A stretch of 64,000 nt of DNA from Casuarius casuarius (lineage: Eukaryota > Chordata > Aves > Casuariiformes > Casuariidae): the NCBI GenBank assembly GCA_003342895.1, contig PTFA01000339.1, forward strand, positions 222,135 through 286,134, given 5' to 3'. Below, in pieces: positions 24,001 to 31,980 of this stretch. The translations under genes and the position numbers were made by a program. The first letter of the stretch is position 1. The number at the start of each line of letters is the position of its first letter. The notes under the pieces are model-generated. The model was not told where the DNA came from. It saw only the letters and a program-made list of their open reading frames with translations, and ran no database searches.

Positions 24001-27000
24001 GTGGCCTCACGCTGCTCTGCCTCCGTTGCCTTCCTCCACGCTGCGGCAGTACTACCCCAGCGAGGGGAGAGAATCGGAGGAGAGATACGGTTTTCTTTTG
24101 CCTTCTTGCCCCTGCCCACCTGTGGTGCTCTTCTCCTCAAGGAGACATCAGAACGGAGCTACAGTGACAGCGCGTAGGGGAGGAGGGCCTGCGGGTCCGC
24201 TCAGCACACGGAGAACAGCAGGGCTCCTGTACCCTGTTGTGCTCAAGTCTCCACCATGAAGTGAGGTGCAATCTCTCAGCAAAATCACCGTGGTGAGGGA
24301 AGAGTGAGGGAAAAGGAGACTCCCTACCTGCTAGCTGCCAAAACCCAAACAATTCCTTTCCAGAACATTGGCAGAGCCCAGAACTTCGTGGTACGGCTGT
24401 TTGGGGATGTGGAATACGAAGAACTAAATGTTATCTTCCACCAATACTGCGGTGCTCTATTTCACCAAGGAATTTCACTCACCACCGGTAGTTTTAACCT
24501 GTACACACTTTCCCAGCCAAACAACCTTAGACCTGCTGGAAGTACAAATATACCGTTTGACCACTCCTGAAGAACAGCCTACTAACGGGTGGGCAGAGAA
24601 CTTACCAAGTGGAGAATGGCTGCCACAATTTTGTAGACGGTCTGAATCTCCTCTTGCTTGAAGCCTATCACTTTCATGGCGTCCGCTACTGCTTTGAACT
24701 CTGCACCATCGTTGTTGGAACACTGAGGAGAAAGAGATGAGTTTGGGACAAAAGGTTCTTCACGAAACTGTCACTGGTAATGGGTCAAGCTGGCCAAAAT
24801 ACCTCTGCCTGCATTTATTTTTAATGACAATGTATTTCCTACTGCAGAGGATTGCTTTTCATAAATAGGAACAAGTGGACTATGCGCAAGTAAACATACG
24901 CTTGTCTTCTAGGTCCAGAACCTCCATTAAAAATAGCAGATAGGTGTTACCTTTCCACAGTCACCTCAGTCTCAGCTTCTGCTATTTCAGTAGTAGTTTT
25001 AAGTATTTAAAGATGCATTTACAATTAAGACAAGCTAGCTGCAGCTCACTGACAACACCCTCACCTTTAGCTGTGCTCCAGGACGGATATAGTTGTATGC
25101 AGATGCATCTTTCTGAAGGTGTAGAGATCGCAACATCTGGTCAGAACCCCCCTGCAGGAGCTGCACAAAGAGTATTTTAAGAAAAGCTGAGCCAAAAAAA
25201 GAAAATCCTTCCTTTTTCATAGTAAATCAATCTTTTACGTTCAATAAATTCTGTTCCTTACGCATCTGCTTGACAAGCAAAACCAAAGAGATGAAATTAC
25301 TGCTAAAGCAGAATCAGCTACATCACCTAGAGTCACAAGCAGGACATTCGCCAGGTACATGGACTGCACCATTGCAAGGCTCTGAACACAGCCCAGAAAA
25401 CGCAAGCCTGAACCTCTTCACAGACCAGACATGTTTACATTTATGACATGCCACAGATGCTTTTTGGCAAGCACGTTGACCTTCTCTGCTACACGCAGAG
25501 ACTTTCCAATGGGGAAATGACATGTTTATTAGAAAGGTGCTAACATGCTACTATGGTGTACTGAACAAGTGGAAAAAAATAAACAAACCTGCAGTTTTCT
25601 CACCACAAAAGCAAGAATAAAGGTTATACTAATAGGCCAACCATTTCCCCCAAAGGACACACAAGGGAAGCACCATACAGTATGGAAGACATTAAAAAGA
25701 ACCCAAAGAAAAAAGAAAGTGAACTTGGTGTCATAGAATTACTTCCATATGGACAAGAGAGGCCTCAAAACAAAAATACAGGGATTAGACTTATTAAAAA
25801 TAAAGCAGAGAGTCAAAGTCCAATATTCTACTGTATTTGTTTAGTCAGCCTCCTTTTAAGTTTACAAATGTGTTAATGTGGGACTGGAAGGTAGAAACCA
25901 AAATCTTCCCCTGCTCCTCCCCAAAAACAGGCCTCTTCCAGTAAGCGAAGAACCAAAAGATCGCTCAAGACGCAACGACGCAGGGAATCCTTTGCAAAAT
26001 ACATGAGAGGCTGAAAGCTTTACGCATTTTGTCTATCGTGTCCGGGAAACTCGGAAACGAGTCATTATTTTCAAGAGGTGAATACCAACCTGGTAGAAAG
26101 AATGAAAGCTTCGTTCCCCTGGCTGCTGCACAATCACACGAGACTGAGGGGAAAAAAAAAATACAAGATACGTATTTCTGGATGTGGACAACCTGCCCCC
26201 CCCCCCCCCCCAAAGCATCTCCCCTTGGAAGCGAATGCAGCAGTTCGCTACTACTAAAATACCACCAAATTAGTGTTATCTTGCAACAAGTCTATTATGA
26301 ACATTATTAGCTAGGCACGATCATGGAGTTTGAAGTCTCTATGCAAAAGACCTGCTTGCGTAACAGCTGCAACCTGCTATTTTTAACCAGGAATCCCATG
26401 TGGCAGCTACCAAATTGCTTTCACGTGAGAGTCAAGTAAAAAAGTCATTTTAGCTTAAGGGTTACTTAATAGCTGGAAAGGAGAAATGGGATCATGCGAC
26501 TGCAAACAAATGCTCCCCGGGCCACGGTTAGGGCCTTATGGTAACTACTTCCAAAACACCAGGGCAGGAGGACCAACAGCACCCAACCACTGTAAAATTT
26601 AACTGTCACTTTTAACGCAAGAGCGCTGTTTTAGAGAGCAAGGCATAGCTCTGGCTGCAGAGTATTCATCCTGAACCAGCGTCAGACAGCATGAGAAAAA
26701 CAGTTAACTGCAGCAGACCATCAACAAGCAGCTTATCCTTATTTTATATCATGAGTTTTAACTATGGAAAGCGACTGCATGTGCATCCCCACTCCAGTGC
26801 AAAGTCCCTGCCTATTGATGGCCTGGGTAGTATCAAAATCCTCAACTGCTTTGAAAGTGGAAACAGATTGAACCAGCTAGAATTGAGGCTGTTAAATAAA
26901 GGGTCGTGATTTAAGTCACTGCGGTTCCACCTCTTTTTTTTTTTTTGCATGGAAGTATCACATGTTAAAACATTTTTTTTTATAAAACAAAGTGTTTATT

Positions 27001-29741
27001 CTGAAAATAGACTTCAGGGAAATAATGGGAGAAGTAAAAAGAAAAATCGCAGATGTTGTCAAACACGTAAATGAAAGCCAGATGTCTCTCAAACACATCA
27101 TGAGAACCGTTAATAGACCAAGCCCAGCTTCTCTGCGGGGTTTTGCATATTTCAGTGTTTTCGGCCACCGCTTAGTGACACAGAAAGAATTATGCTTAGG
27201 CCAGCTTGGAATATACAAAAACAAAGTTACTAAGTGATCACACAAGGCTGTGGCGTTATTTCAAAATAACGCTTCTGAAGCCTACCGTTGCTACTTACAG
27301 ACCTAGAAATCTTCTTTTATTCACCAGGGAGATCTCAATGCAGGAATTTAAAAAGGAGGAGTTTTGCTAATGTTAAATTAATCTCAGCTTTTATTCTGGA
27401 TGCAAAGGACACACACCTATACGAACGTAAGCTTTTGAGTAACATAGGTCCTTTACACGGCAAGCTCTGAAAGCAGTGCCTGTGCCCCAGCAGCATTTCA
27501 CTTCTTTTACTAATTCTTGCCAAAAATTAAGTTCTCGATTTAAAGTGATTCTGTGCCCTCATACGTTACAAACTGACATACTAAGTTTGAAAGGAAAACA
27601 CTCTAATGGCAAAACATTAACATTGTGCAAATGTAACTACACAAAAGCTTTTATTCTACAACTGAACTTGGCTTACCTTTTCCAGTAAGTAATTATTGAT
27701 GTGCCCACCTATTGGGTCTCCTTTAAAATCAAAGTTGATATCCATATATTTTCCAAACCTGCTGGAGTTGTCATTACGGTTTGTTTTGGCATTGCCAAAG
27801 GCCTCTAGCACACAGTTGGATTTCAGCAATATGTTCTTCACTCTTTAGTACAGATAAAAGTGAAAGAAGAGAAAAGGGTGAATCTAGATTTGTGCATCCA
27901 GGTTTCCAGTGGAACTTTTCTTCAGATGCATTTTAAGAAAAAGACATTAGTAACAGCAGAGATGCTCTTAGATGTGCATGACATCAGCAGTCCCACGGGA
28001 AATCAGCTGCGAGCTTTTGGTAATGCTCCTTAGAGCCGACCAAATGTGAACTGAAGACCAGATCTCCCCACTGACAACACCATGAATCAAAAATTCACTC
28101 CCTCAAAACGCACACAAGTTTTGAAACCAATTGCTTCAATTCTTTTGCAAATAATCCGCAAGTTGTTTTCAGGCTGGGTATGAAATTTGTTTCAGCAGAA
28201 AGCCCAATTCTCTATTTCCAAAACTTTTCCACTAGGACAGGCACATTTTGCAATCCAGGCGCATGCAAGCCTGAAAGGTCACGGAGAATGCTCGACATAC
28301 CGTCCCGACATACACGTGCTTCAGACAATTTGCCCCAGGAAACACGATTTCTGGCCATTGCTTTTATTTTGAAAGTTTGAAGGCTCGAGCTTCTCCTAAC
28401 TTTTCTACGTGATCTTAGCAATCAATATTTAGCAATCAGTATTTCAAAATTTCTAGAGTAAAAGTAGACTCTGAAGAAAACAGCCAAGTGCTGTAAAAAT
28501 AGCATGCAACTACTATAAGCGACAATCCAGTAACATGGTACTACACAGGCTACAGAAAGAGATTCAGAAACAAAACAACGTCACTTATTTTGCTGCAAAG
28601 CTCTTACCTTTCCACCTCAGCTCTCTGACTAGGGTTGGTAATGGCTGCTATGTACTGCATAATATATTTACTGGCCTCGGTTTTCCCAGCCCCACTTTCA
28701 CCTAGGGGCAAAAACAGAAAAACAGAACTGGTTGAAATAAAATCAGAGCAAATCACTGAACAGTATTCTTAATTCTACCAGCATAATGTTTGGGGGGGGT
28801 TGGTGGTGTTTTCTAAAGCAATCTTATTTGCGTGTACTTTGAACACGTTTTAAATCAAGCCAAAACCCTGCCCGGTTGTTACTGCTACGTTAACTTAAAA
28901 CCAGCTACGGTGCAAGATTTCACAGGTCTGTGAAAAGCCTAGCGAGCAGAGGATCAAAAGAAATATTGTTAGAGGGAAAAGACTGGCATGCAGAGGCTTG
29001 GCTAGCAGCAGTGCTGCAAACTACAACACAAGAGGCTACTGTTCAGCACACCATCTCGGGTCTCTCGCTTTTCAGGCTGCTGAAGCACGGGAACATCAAG
29101 GAAACGAAGTGCCAGGATCCGGATAGCAACCGTTCATGGTACCAGCACTGCTCCCACTGTTAGAACCATGACAAGCAATCCGTCTGGCCATCAAAACAGA
29201 GAACAAAACACCGAGCTGTCGTCCGAGGCACGAGATGAGCAGTCCTCCAAAGAGAGACGGGAACCGATCTCCGTTCACATAGGCAGAGCAAGAAGAGGCC
29301 TCAAGTTATCACTTCGCATGCGCAGATTAAGCTAATTACTGCTACCTGCTCTTGAATTAGATAAGAAATAATTGCAAAGGTCTCCACGTACAAATTAAAA
29401 TGCAGATAAGCAGTTTTAAGATGAACGATGCTTTCTCTTTTATAAAACATCACTGTTAGCCAAGTCATTTTTCTTCTGCCTAGAATTTCACAAAGATCGA
29501 GTGCTCATCATGATGGAAAGCTTTCAGCTTACCTGATATTACAATACAGGTGTCTTTTGATCGCCTCTTCATAGCTTTATAAGCAGCATCAGCAATTGCA
29601 AAAAGGTGAGGAGGCCTCTCGTACAACTCCCTCCCTTTGTACTGCTCAATCATGTCGCGCCCGTAGATGTTCAAGTTCTTGTAAGGGTTCATAGAAACCA
29701 CTACTTCCCCAATAAACGTATAAATCCGTCCTTTTTCAAAC
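1886..29741 (-). CDS. MYO1D: Unconventional myosin ID, motor-domain part of the gene (14 exons, partial at both ends)
   Basis: This span holds coding exons 15 (left) to 2 (right) of a class I myosin. Joined, the exons give 606 codons' worth of open frame with consistent phases, covering about residues 32-638. Motifs in order are the NP-x6-Y purine loop, GESGAGKT P-loop, NxxSSR switch I, DIYGFE switch II and [10 protein letters not shown]1 region. From family knowledge, MYO1D is an actin-dependent ATPase motor that links membranes to actin through a basic TH1 tail, binds calmodulin at its IQ motifs, and acts in endosome traffic and left-right asymmetry. The translation matches vertebrate MYO1D almost residue for residue as I recall it. 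MYO1G, the nearest paralogue, fits less well. The neck and tail are outside the window, and so is exon 1. Nothing suggests a pseudogene, because introns are retained, splice sites are intact and substitutions are conservative. Confidence 0.97.
2983..3012. repeat. (TA)15 microsatellite
   Basis: Fifteen uninterrupted TA units form 30 bp. They are preceded from about 2944 by broken TA and CA runs, giving a compound TA/CA simple repeat of about 70 bp in intron 14. Confidence 0.97.
3694..4490 (+). mobile_element. CR1 LINE fragment, old and diverged
   Basis: The plus strand follows the CR1 reverse-transcriptase 3' part in order: a 'ttcattagtggtttgaatga'-like segment, 'tcaacaaggacgaatgcaaagt', 'gatctgggagtcctagctga' with 'aacatgagtcaa', 'ttcagttcgggcactgcagt', then 'catccctggagagaacagac' near the 3' end. 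These are recalled landmarks of sauropsid CR1 elements. Many indels and no open frame remain, so it is inactive. Ends are approximate, and the piece near 4160-4260 aligns poorly. Confidence 0.85.
5590..5720. promoter_or_regulatory. Candidate AT-rich regulatory patch (SOX/CArG-like)
   Basis: AACAAAGG (SOX-like, 5633-5639), TTTATCAG (homeobox/GATA-like), CATAATGAG and CTATTTATGG (5690-5699, one mismatch from a CArG box and close to MEF2) lie within about 70 bp in intron 14. The texture resembles conserved non-coding elements. Weak motif evidence only. Confidence 0.25.
6916..6987. repeat. Purine-rich low-complexity tract
   Basis: The plus strand is almost all A and G, including runs of 8 or more A and a run of about 14 A. 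It gives a polypyrimidine tract on the transcript strand of intron 14. No acceptor with a coding exon follows it. Confidence 0.8.
7528..7640 (-). mobile_element. MIR-like (CORE-SINE) relic
   Basis: The plus strand reads 'gggaaactgaggtacagaga', then 'gaagtgacttacctatagtc', then 'acatagcttgcaaagtccag' and 'aacagaattcagtc'. This is the reverse complement of the well-known MIR core (GTGACCTTGGGCAAGT / CTCAGTTTCC region). MIR-type SINEs are ancient in amniotes and rare but present in birds. The tRNA-related head is not clearly visible. Confidence 0.75.
9720..10080. repeat. GC-rich imperfect tandem repeat
   Basis: This GC- and CpG-rich block sits in AT-rich intron 14. Similar segments recur: 'caagtctatggtaacgaggc' with 'aggtccaaagg' at 9862, and 'caggtccatggtgataagga' with 'aggtccgagg' at 9944, an 82-bp offset. 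Further 'ggtccgagg' copies occur near 10022 and a weaker one near 9834. It looks like a decayed minisatellite. Base composition is quite unlike its surroundings. Confidence 0.65.
12698..12830 (-). CDS. MYO1D: MYO1D exon 14 (about residues 538-582)
   Basis: This 133-bp exon encodes [34 protein letters not shown] and [10 protein letters not shown]. It covers the class I loop 2 region and the helix before the third strand (F-K-x-S-M-x-x-L-x-x-x-L), part of the actin-binding face. The acceptor is TTTTAG and the donor is GTAAAT. It is followed downstream by the 10.6-kb intron 14. Confidence 0.96.
12831..14409 (-). other. MYO1D: MYO1D intron 13
   Basis: This 1579-bp intron is AT-rich. The only repeat I can name is a short (TAAA)n run at 14007-14028. 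Nothing else stands out. Confidence 0.85.
14007..14028. repeat. (TAAA)n microsatellite
   Basis: About five TAAA units occur in intron 13, possibly the decayed tail of a retroelement, although no element body is recognisable beside it. Confidence 0.9.
14410..14484 (-). CDS. MYO1D: MYO1D exon 13 (about residues 513-538)
   Basis: This 75-bp exon encodes [20 protein letters not shown] and LMYN plus two bases of Ser538. F-x-x-K-N-K/R-D is the standard lower 50-kDa motif following the HYAGDV strand. The acceptor is TTCCTAG and the donor is GTAGGT. The short length and split codons at both ends match the neighbouring exons, so the assignment does not rest on this exon alone. Confidence 0.95.
14485..16202 (-). 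other. MYO1D: MYO1D intron 12
   Basis: This 1718-bp intron has a T-rich tract near 15.93-15.95 kb. I saw no exon, named repeat or clear regulatory cluster. Confidence 0.85.
16203..16273 (-). CDS. MYO1D: MYO1D exon 12 (about residues 490-513)
   Basis: This 71-bp exon encodes [20 protein letters not shown] then GDV and two bases of the next codon. It has the F-x-I-x-H-Y-A-G-x-V motif shared by all myosin motors (lower 50-kDa, near the actin face). The acceptor is TTTTAG and the donor is GTGAGT after AT. Joined to exon 13 the split codon is ATT (Ile), where I expect Val in mammals, a conservative change. It is flanked by the second and fourth largest introns between exons 2 and 15 (4.6 kb and 1.7 kb). 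Confidence 0.95.
16890..17940 (+). mobile_element. CR1 LINE fragment, long and degraded
   Basis: Landmarks of the CR1 ORF2 region occur in order: 'gcaggaagcctgccagggtc' followed by 'ggtagatgaccaaggtatag', 'aacacagacaaaataaggcc', then 'caccagggagacccacaggg' and finally 'atgagcttcaacaaagagcg'. The order and spacing suit one element running left to right, antisense to MYO1D. It is broken by many stops and an internal poly-A run. Ends are approximate. Confidence 0.75.
18238..18272. repeat. A-rich (AAAAG)-like low complexity
   Basis: Runs of four to eight A are separated by single G. It may be the tail of a retroposed sequence on the plus strand, but no clear element body was identified just before it. 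Confidence 0.85.
20190..20680 (-). promoter_or_regulatory. Candidate intronic enhancer or internal promoter
   Basis: The block in intron 11 carries TGACATCATGATATGTCA (20562-20579; CRE/AP-1-like with inverted TGACAT/ATGTCA arms), ATTGG (CCAAT on the minus strand, 20550-20554), GGCGCC (20543-20548) and a CACGTG E-box (20526-20531). AT-rich homeodomain-like sites surround them (gattattcag, aaattaatcag, gtcattagg). In transcript sense the order is CRE, CCAAT, GC element, E-box, as in many TATA-less promoters. This is inference from motifs; conservation is untested. Confidence 0.4.
20877..21047 (-). CDS. MYO1D: MYO1D exon 11 (about residues 433-489)
   Basis: This 171-bp, phase 0-0 exon begins [20 protein letters not shown] and carries [20 protein letters not shown], then [14 protein letters not shown]. 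This is the lower 50-kDa segment after the relay helix, where most myosins have G-I-x-x-I-L-D-E-E. MYO1D has L-D-D-A, as seen here. The acceptor is TTTTACAG and the donor is GTAACT, a weaker form than its neighbours. Confidence 0.97.
21048..22077 (-). other. MYO1D: MYO1D intron 10
   Basis: This is a 1030-bp AT-rich intron. I see nothing beyond the splice signals. Confidence 0.85.
22078..22192 (-). CDS. MYO1D: MYO1D exon 10, relay helix (about residues 394-432)
   Basis: This 115-bp exon encodes [20 protein letters not shown], the relay helix that follows switch II in every myosin. It then encodes [18 protein letters not shown], ending at CAT before donor GTGAGT. The acceptor is GACAG, preceded by an almost pure run of about 13-15 T. 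The Ser split with exon 9 keeps the frame. All hallmark relay residues (F-E-Q-F, N-Y-x-N-E-x-L-Q) are present. Confidence 0.97.
22193..22276 (-). other. MYO1D: MYO1D intron 9 (84 bp, very short)
   Basis: The donor GTGAGC and acceptor GACAG are only 84 bp apart, near the lower size limit for vertebrate introns. A run of about 13-15 T sits directly before GACAG. Removing it restores the switch II to relay-helix reading frame, which confirms the call. Confidence 0.95.
22277..22422 (-). CDS. MYO1D: MYO1D exon 9, switch II (about residues 346-394)
   Basis: This 146-bp exon begins [20 protein letters not shown] after acceptor GGCAG. It contains the switch II motif DIYGFEIF (about 383-390), which couples phosphate release to lever swing. 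It ends FDNN plus two bases of Ser394 before donor GTGAGC. Only 84 bp of intron separates it from exon 10, so these two exons form a tight pair coding switch II and the relay helix. Confidence 0.97.
22423..23246 (-). other. MYO1D: MYO1D intron 8
   Basis: This is an 824-bp AT-rich intron between exons 8 and 9. I see nothing else in it. Confidence 0.85.
23247..23450 (-). CDS. MYO1D: MYO1D exon 8, HCM loop and TEDS site (about residues 278-345)
   Basis: This 204-bp, phase 0-0 exon encodes [20 protein letters not shown] and ends YGRDAFAK. The conserved DAFAK (DALAK in other myosins) marks the TEDS position 16 residues upstream, which here is Asp in ATGRDVID (about residue 325). An acidic residue there follows the TEDS rule. 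It implies a motor that does not need heavy-chain phosphorylation for actin-activated ATPase, as known for vertebrate class I myosins. The donor GTGAGT follows AAA. Confidence 0.97.
23451..24605 (-). other. MYO1D: MYO1D intron 7
   Basis: This 1155-bp intron has a more GC- and CpG-rich middle (about 23.9-24.3 kb) with several overlapping short open frames on both strands. None has a recognisable motif, so I treat them as compositional. Confidence 0.8.
24606..24722 (-). CDS. MYO1D: MYO1D exon 7 (about residues 239-277)
   Basis: This 117-bp, phase 0-0 exon begins [20 protein letters not shown] and ends KIVAAILHL, before donor GTAAGT. It is the helical part of the upper 50-kDa subdomain, with the family-typical A-M-x-x-I-G-F and I-L-A/V-A-I-L-H-L patterns. 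The acceptor is CTCAG. The first residues (CSNNDG) differ from the SSINDA form I recall in mammals, but they lie in a variable loop. Confidence 0.95.
24723..25064 (-). other. MYO1D: MYO1D intron 6
   Basis: This is a 342-bp intron with GTGAGG donor and CTCAG acceptor. I see nothing else in it. Confidence 0.9.
25065..25160 (-). CDS. MYO1D: MYO1D exon 6 (about residues 207-238)
   Basis: This 96-bp, phase 0-0 exon encodes [20 protein letters not shown] and then [11 protein letters not shown], the upper 50-kDa segment after exon 5. The acceptor is GTGCAG and the donor is GTGAGG. The product matches MYO1D in this position, with a few changes in the [11 protein letters not shown] stretch, which is a surface loop in the family. 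It is separated from exon 7 by only 342 bp. Confidence 0.95.
25161..26089 (-). other. MYO1D: MYO1D intron 5
   Basis: This 929-bp intron has the unusual GTTGGT donor at its 5' end. I found no repeat or exon inside it. Confidence 0.88.
26090..26143 (-). CDS. MYO1D: MYO1D exon 5, 18-codon in-frame exon (about residues 189-206)
   Basis: This 54-bp exon is phase 0 at both ends and encodes [18 protein letters not shown]. This is the conserved post-switch-I segment found in all myosin motors (R-V-x-x-Q with E-R-x-F-H-x-F-Y-Q). The acceptor is strong (pyrimidine tract, CTCAG). The donor GTTGGT departs from the usual GTRAGT. A run of 16 G on the transcript strand lies about 52 nt upstream. Skipping would be in frame but would remove a core motor strand, so a skipped form should have no motor activity. 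Confidence 0.95.
26196..26211. repeat. C16 homopolymer (G16 on the MYO1D transcript)
   Basis: Sixteen consecutive C on the plus strand begin 52 bases upstream, in transcript sense, of the exon 5 acceptor. On pre-mRNA it is a G16 run, the type of element bound by hnRNP H/F proteins. Its length is likely variable between individuals and prone to sequencing error. Confidence 0.95.
26932..26946. repeat. Poly-T run
   Basis: A T homopolymer of about 14 bases in intron 4 (A-rich on the transcript). No retroelement body was recognised on either side. Confidence 0.85.
27677..27842 (-). CDS. MYO1D: MYO1D exon 4, switch I (about residues 133-188)
   Basis: This 166-bp exon encodes [14 protein letters not shown], then the switch I motif NDNSSRFGK (about 156-164). 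That loop senses the gamma-phosphate and coordinates Mg. The exon ends at NNYLLEK, before donor GTAAGC. The acceptor is unusual: it reads CTAAAG, with A at -3, and a second AG lies two bases downstream. Only the first AG keeps the frame (Arg-Val-Lys-Asn). Switch I is fully conserved. Confidence 0.96.
27843..28607 (-). other. MYO1D: MYO1D intron 3
   Basis: This is a 765-bp intron without recognisable repeats. Its 3' end has the AAAG acceptor described under exon 4. Confidence 0.88.
28608..28701 (-). CDS. MYO1D: MYO1D exon 3, P-loop (about residues 102-133)
   Basis: This 94-bp exon has acceptor CCCCTAG and donor GTAAGA. It encodes the Walker A / P-loop GESGAGKT (about 102-109), which holds the ATP phosphates, followed by the helix [14 protein letters not shown]. 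All P-loop residues needed for nucleotide binding are present. The phase is split in Gly102 at the start and Arg133 at the end. Both neighbouring introns are under 1 kb (831 and 765 bp). Confidence 0.97.
28702..29532 (-). other. MYO1D: MYO1D intron 2
   Basis: This 831-bp intron has a G8 run at 28792-28799 and an AT-rich, GATA/homeodomain-like patch near 29310-29430, close to exon 2. There is no other content I can name. Confidence 0.85.
29310..29430. promoter_or_regulatory. Candidate intron 2 enhancer (GATA/homeodomain)
   Basis: A GCATGCGCAG NRF1-like site is followed by CTAATTAC (29332-29339), two AGATAAG GATA sites (29359-29365 and 29404-29410) and AATAATTGCAAAGG. The cluster lies about 100-220 bp downstream, in transcript sense, of exon 2. 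Inference from motifs only. Confidence 0.3.
29533..29741 (-). CDS. MYO1D: MYO1D exon 2 (about residues 32-102)
   Basis: This 209-bp exon starts after acceptor CTAG at 29745-29742 and ends in CAG before donor GTAAGC. The first base completes an Arg codon begun in exon 1, and the last base begins the Gly of the P-loop. It encodes the start of the motor core, opening [17 protein letters not shown]. It includes the purine-binding loop (NP then Tyr six residues later) and ends at CIVIS just before the P-loop. No in-frame Met start fits here, so exon 1 must supply the N-terminus of about 31 residues. Confidence 0.96.
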
Positions 29742-31980
29742 CTAGTCAGGATGAGACAAAAGAGAGAGAGAAAACTGGTCAAAAGTAGTACTTAAGAATA
29801 CATTTTCCAAGCAAGTTGACCATTTCCTCATAGCATCGCTTGAATTCATCATCTTAGTCAAACGTTATAACAAAGCTTGACTAAGGACATTATTTGTGAC
29901 CAGCGCGGTCCTTGCGTCACATCAGCATTTACTTAGAGACCTGACATGAGAGAGATGAGGAACTAGGACTAGTTTCAAATCTTACCACTTAAAGGAAATT
30001 TCTACTATTATTTCACTTACAGATGCATGACAGATCCAATTACTGAACACCAATTATATTTTTGAGCGTAGCGAACTTCTGCCCTGCAAATGCAAGCAAG
30101 CAGGCTTTCTGCATCACTCCAGATACCCGTTTACAGTAGTACGCTGCCAGAAACAAAGCTTTCTAAGACATTATTTCAAGTTAACATCATTTATTGCTTC
30201 AAAAATTAATGATTAAGCAAAGATGAGTGATGAGTTTATATAATTTGGTTCATAAAGTGGATTAAAGGCAAGTCTTTTTCTCACGTTCCAGAGCTGTCCA
30301 GGACCCAGGCCAGATAAACAGACGTTTTGAAGCCACTAACTTAGAGGTCTAATGACATTTGCAAGGAAGTAAAGACAAGATACAAGCCAAGAAACAAATT
30401 ACAGCCTTTCAGCTCTAGGAATTAGCTTCCACATCACCCTTTTCACGAGGTGGCACGTCAATATTATCACTGCTGCTAAACCAAAAGGGAAAGCTGCTGA
30501 AGAACATGTGCAGCTAATACTGAACCGGCCCGTTTCTAAACCCCACCTGGCCATTAGTTTTCATTCTGGAGACACGACAGACCACAATTTGAAGCTGGTA
30601 AGCTGACTTTTTATTTAAAGACATTTCCAAAAAACTTGCTATGATAAAGTGTTATCTAGCAGAAGAGCACGCAAGGAGTTTCAGAATAAGAACTGAAGAC
30701 TTCACCGGCTATTTGTTTCTTGGAAAGAGAAAGGACGACGACAGATTTAGAGACCAACATGCAAGCTAGGTAGTTCTGTTATTAAACACCTGTATGTACC
30801 CTGTATTTAAAGCGTACAACGTTAGATGGCACCACAGCATCTCTGTATGCTACAGCGTGGGCCTGCATAGTCCTCGATGGGCTACAGCACTAATTCTAGC
30901 ATCATTTTCTTGAAGTTATTACCACCCCCAAGTGGTGACGGGCACGACATTTTCTGCTGTTCATCGGACGATTTGCTGCAGCATCTCGGACGGGTCAGGT
31001 TTTAGCAGGCGTTATAAAACTCGAGAGATGCAACCCAGCAACTAACGCTCCACCTTCTGCGGGCTCTCCTGCCCTCTGCGACTCCAGCTGCGTCCAGAAA
31101 TGCTTCAGCAAAAAGGCAGAAGACTCGCGAAAGGTCCTTTTGCTCCCACGTGAAGTTTTGACTAAAGGTAGTCCAGATATGCACTTCCCAAAATATTAAG
31201 GAACTTAAAATACAGAGATTTTTAGAGTTGTAAGCTGTCCAAAAGCCACAAAAAAACATTTCAGAAAAGATAAGAGCATTATAATTAGCAGTATCCACCG
31301 AAACTCAGCAGCTCTTGCCCAACTATGTCAACAGAAATGATGGACAACACATAGGCAACTTGATGGAGGTTAAATTGCTAAATAACTGGGATGCAAGCCG
31401 GGTATGAAATACAGAATTACAGCCTATTTCCTAAAAGGCTTCGCTGGGAAGCAAGGCGGTGGCCGTGTATATACGCTCGTGCATTCAATTCTCATCGTTT
31501 TAATTCTTTAAAGTACAAAGCAGGCTGCAATCGTGCCGCTGGGAAGGATACCCAACACTCGATATGTGTGTGGGTGCAAAGCGATCTCATAGCAGACTGC
31601 TCGTCTTATGTGCTTAGGTGCAGGAGAGGCTCTCGAGACACAGAGAAAAGGGCTTTGGGGGGAGAGGTTTCTTATCGTTTGGGGGTTTTTTTGCTTTTGG
31701 TTTATATATTCCACTTCCCAAGCCACGGCACAGCAGGCACTTCACCACAGACAGTACCATTCAAGGACAAAAATACGGATACGTTAGTATTTGAAGGTTT
31801 TAAACCCCTCCGTACCACCAGATGCAGAGCCATAGGATTCACGGTGAAGACTCTTTCTTGGAGCTGCCAAGAAAATAAAAAAGCACATTCCTCCCGAAGC
31901 ATCATGCCCGGGCACCAGCACAGGACCCAGCGCTCCGACCTCTTCCTTAAGTAATGAATTATGTACGCTGGCAGTAGCAG

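Larger units (their letters stand above)
26144..27676 (-). other. MYO1D: MYO1D intron 4
   Basis: This 1533-bp intron contains the C16 homopolymer (G16 on the transcript) at 26196-26211 and a T-rich run at 26932-26946. I see nothing else. Confidence 0.88.

Noticed and set aside
27836..27844. Alternative acceptor two bases downstream at exon 4
   Set aside because: It would shift the frame immediately after the Arg codon and destroy the conserved [11 protein letters not shown] sequence.
31391..31954. 187-codon plus-strand open frame
   Set aside because: It has no recognisable family motif, codon usage does not look coding, and it partly abuts the CpG-dense block where stops are rarer. Frames of about 160 codons are expected by chance a few times in 64 kb over six frames.
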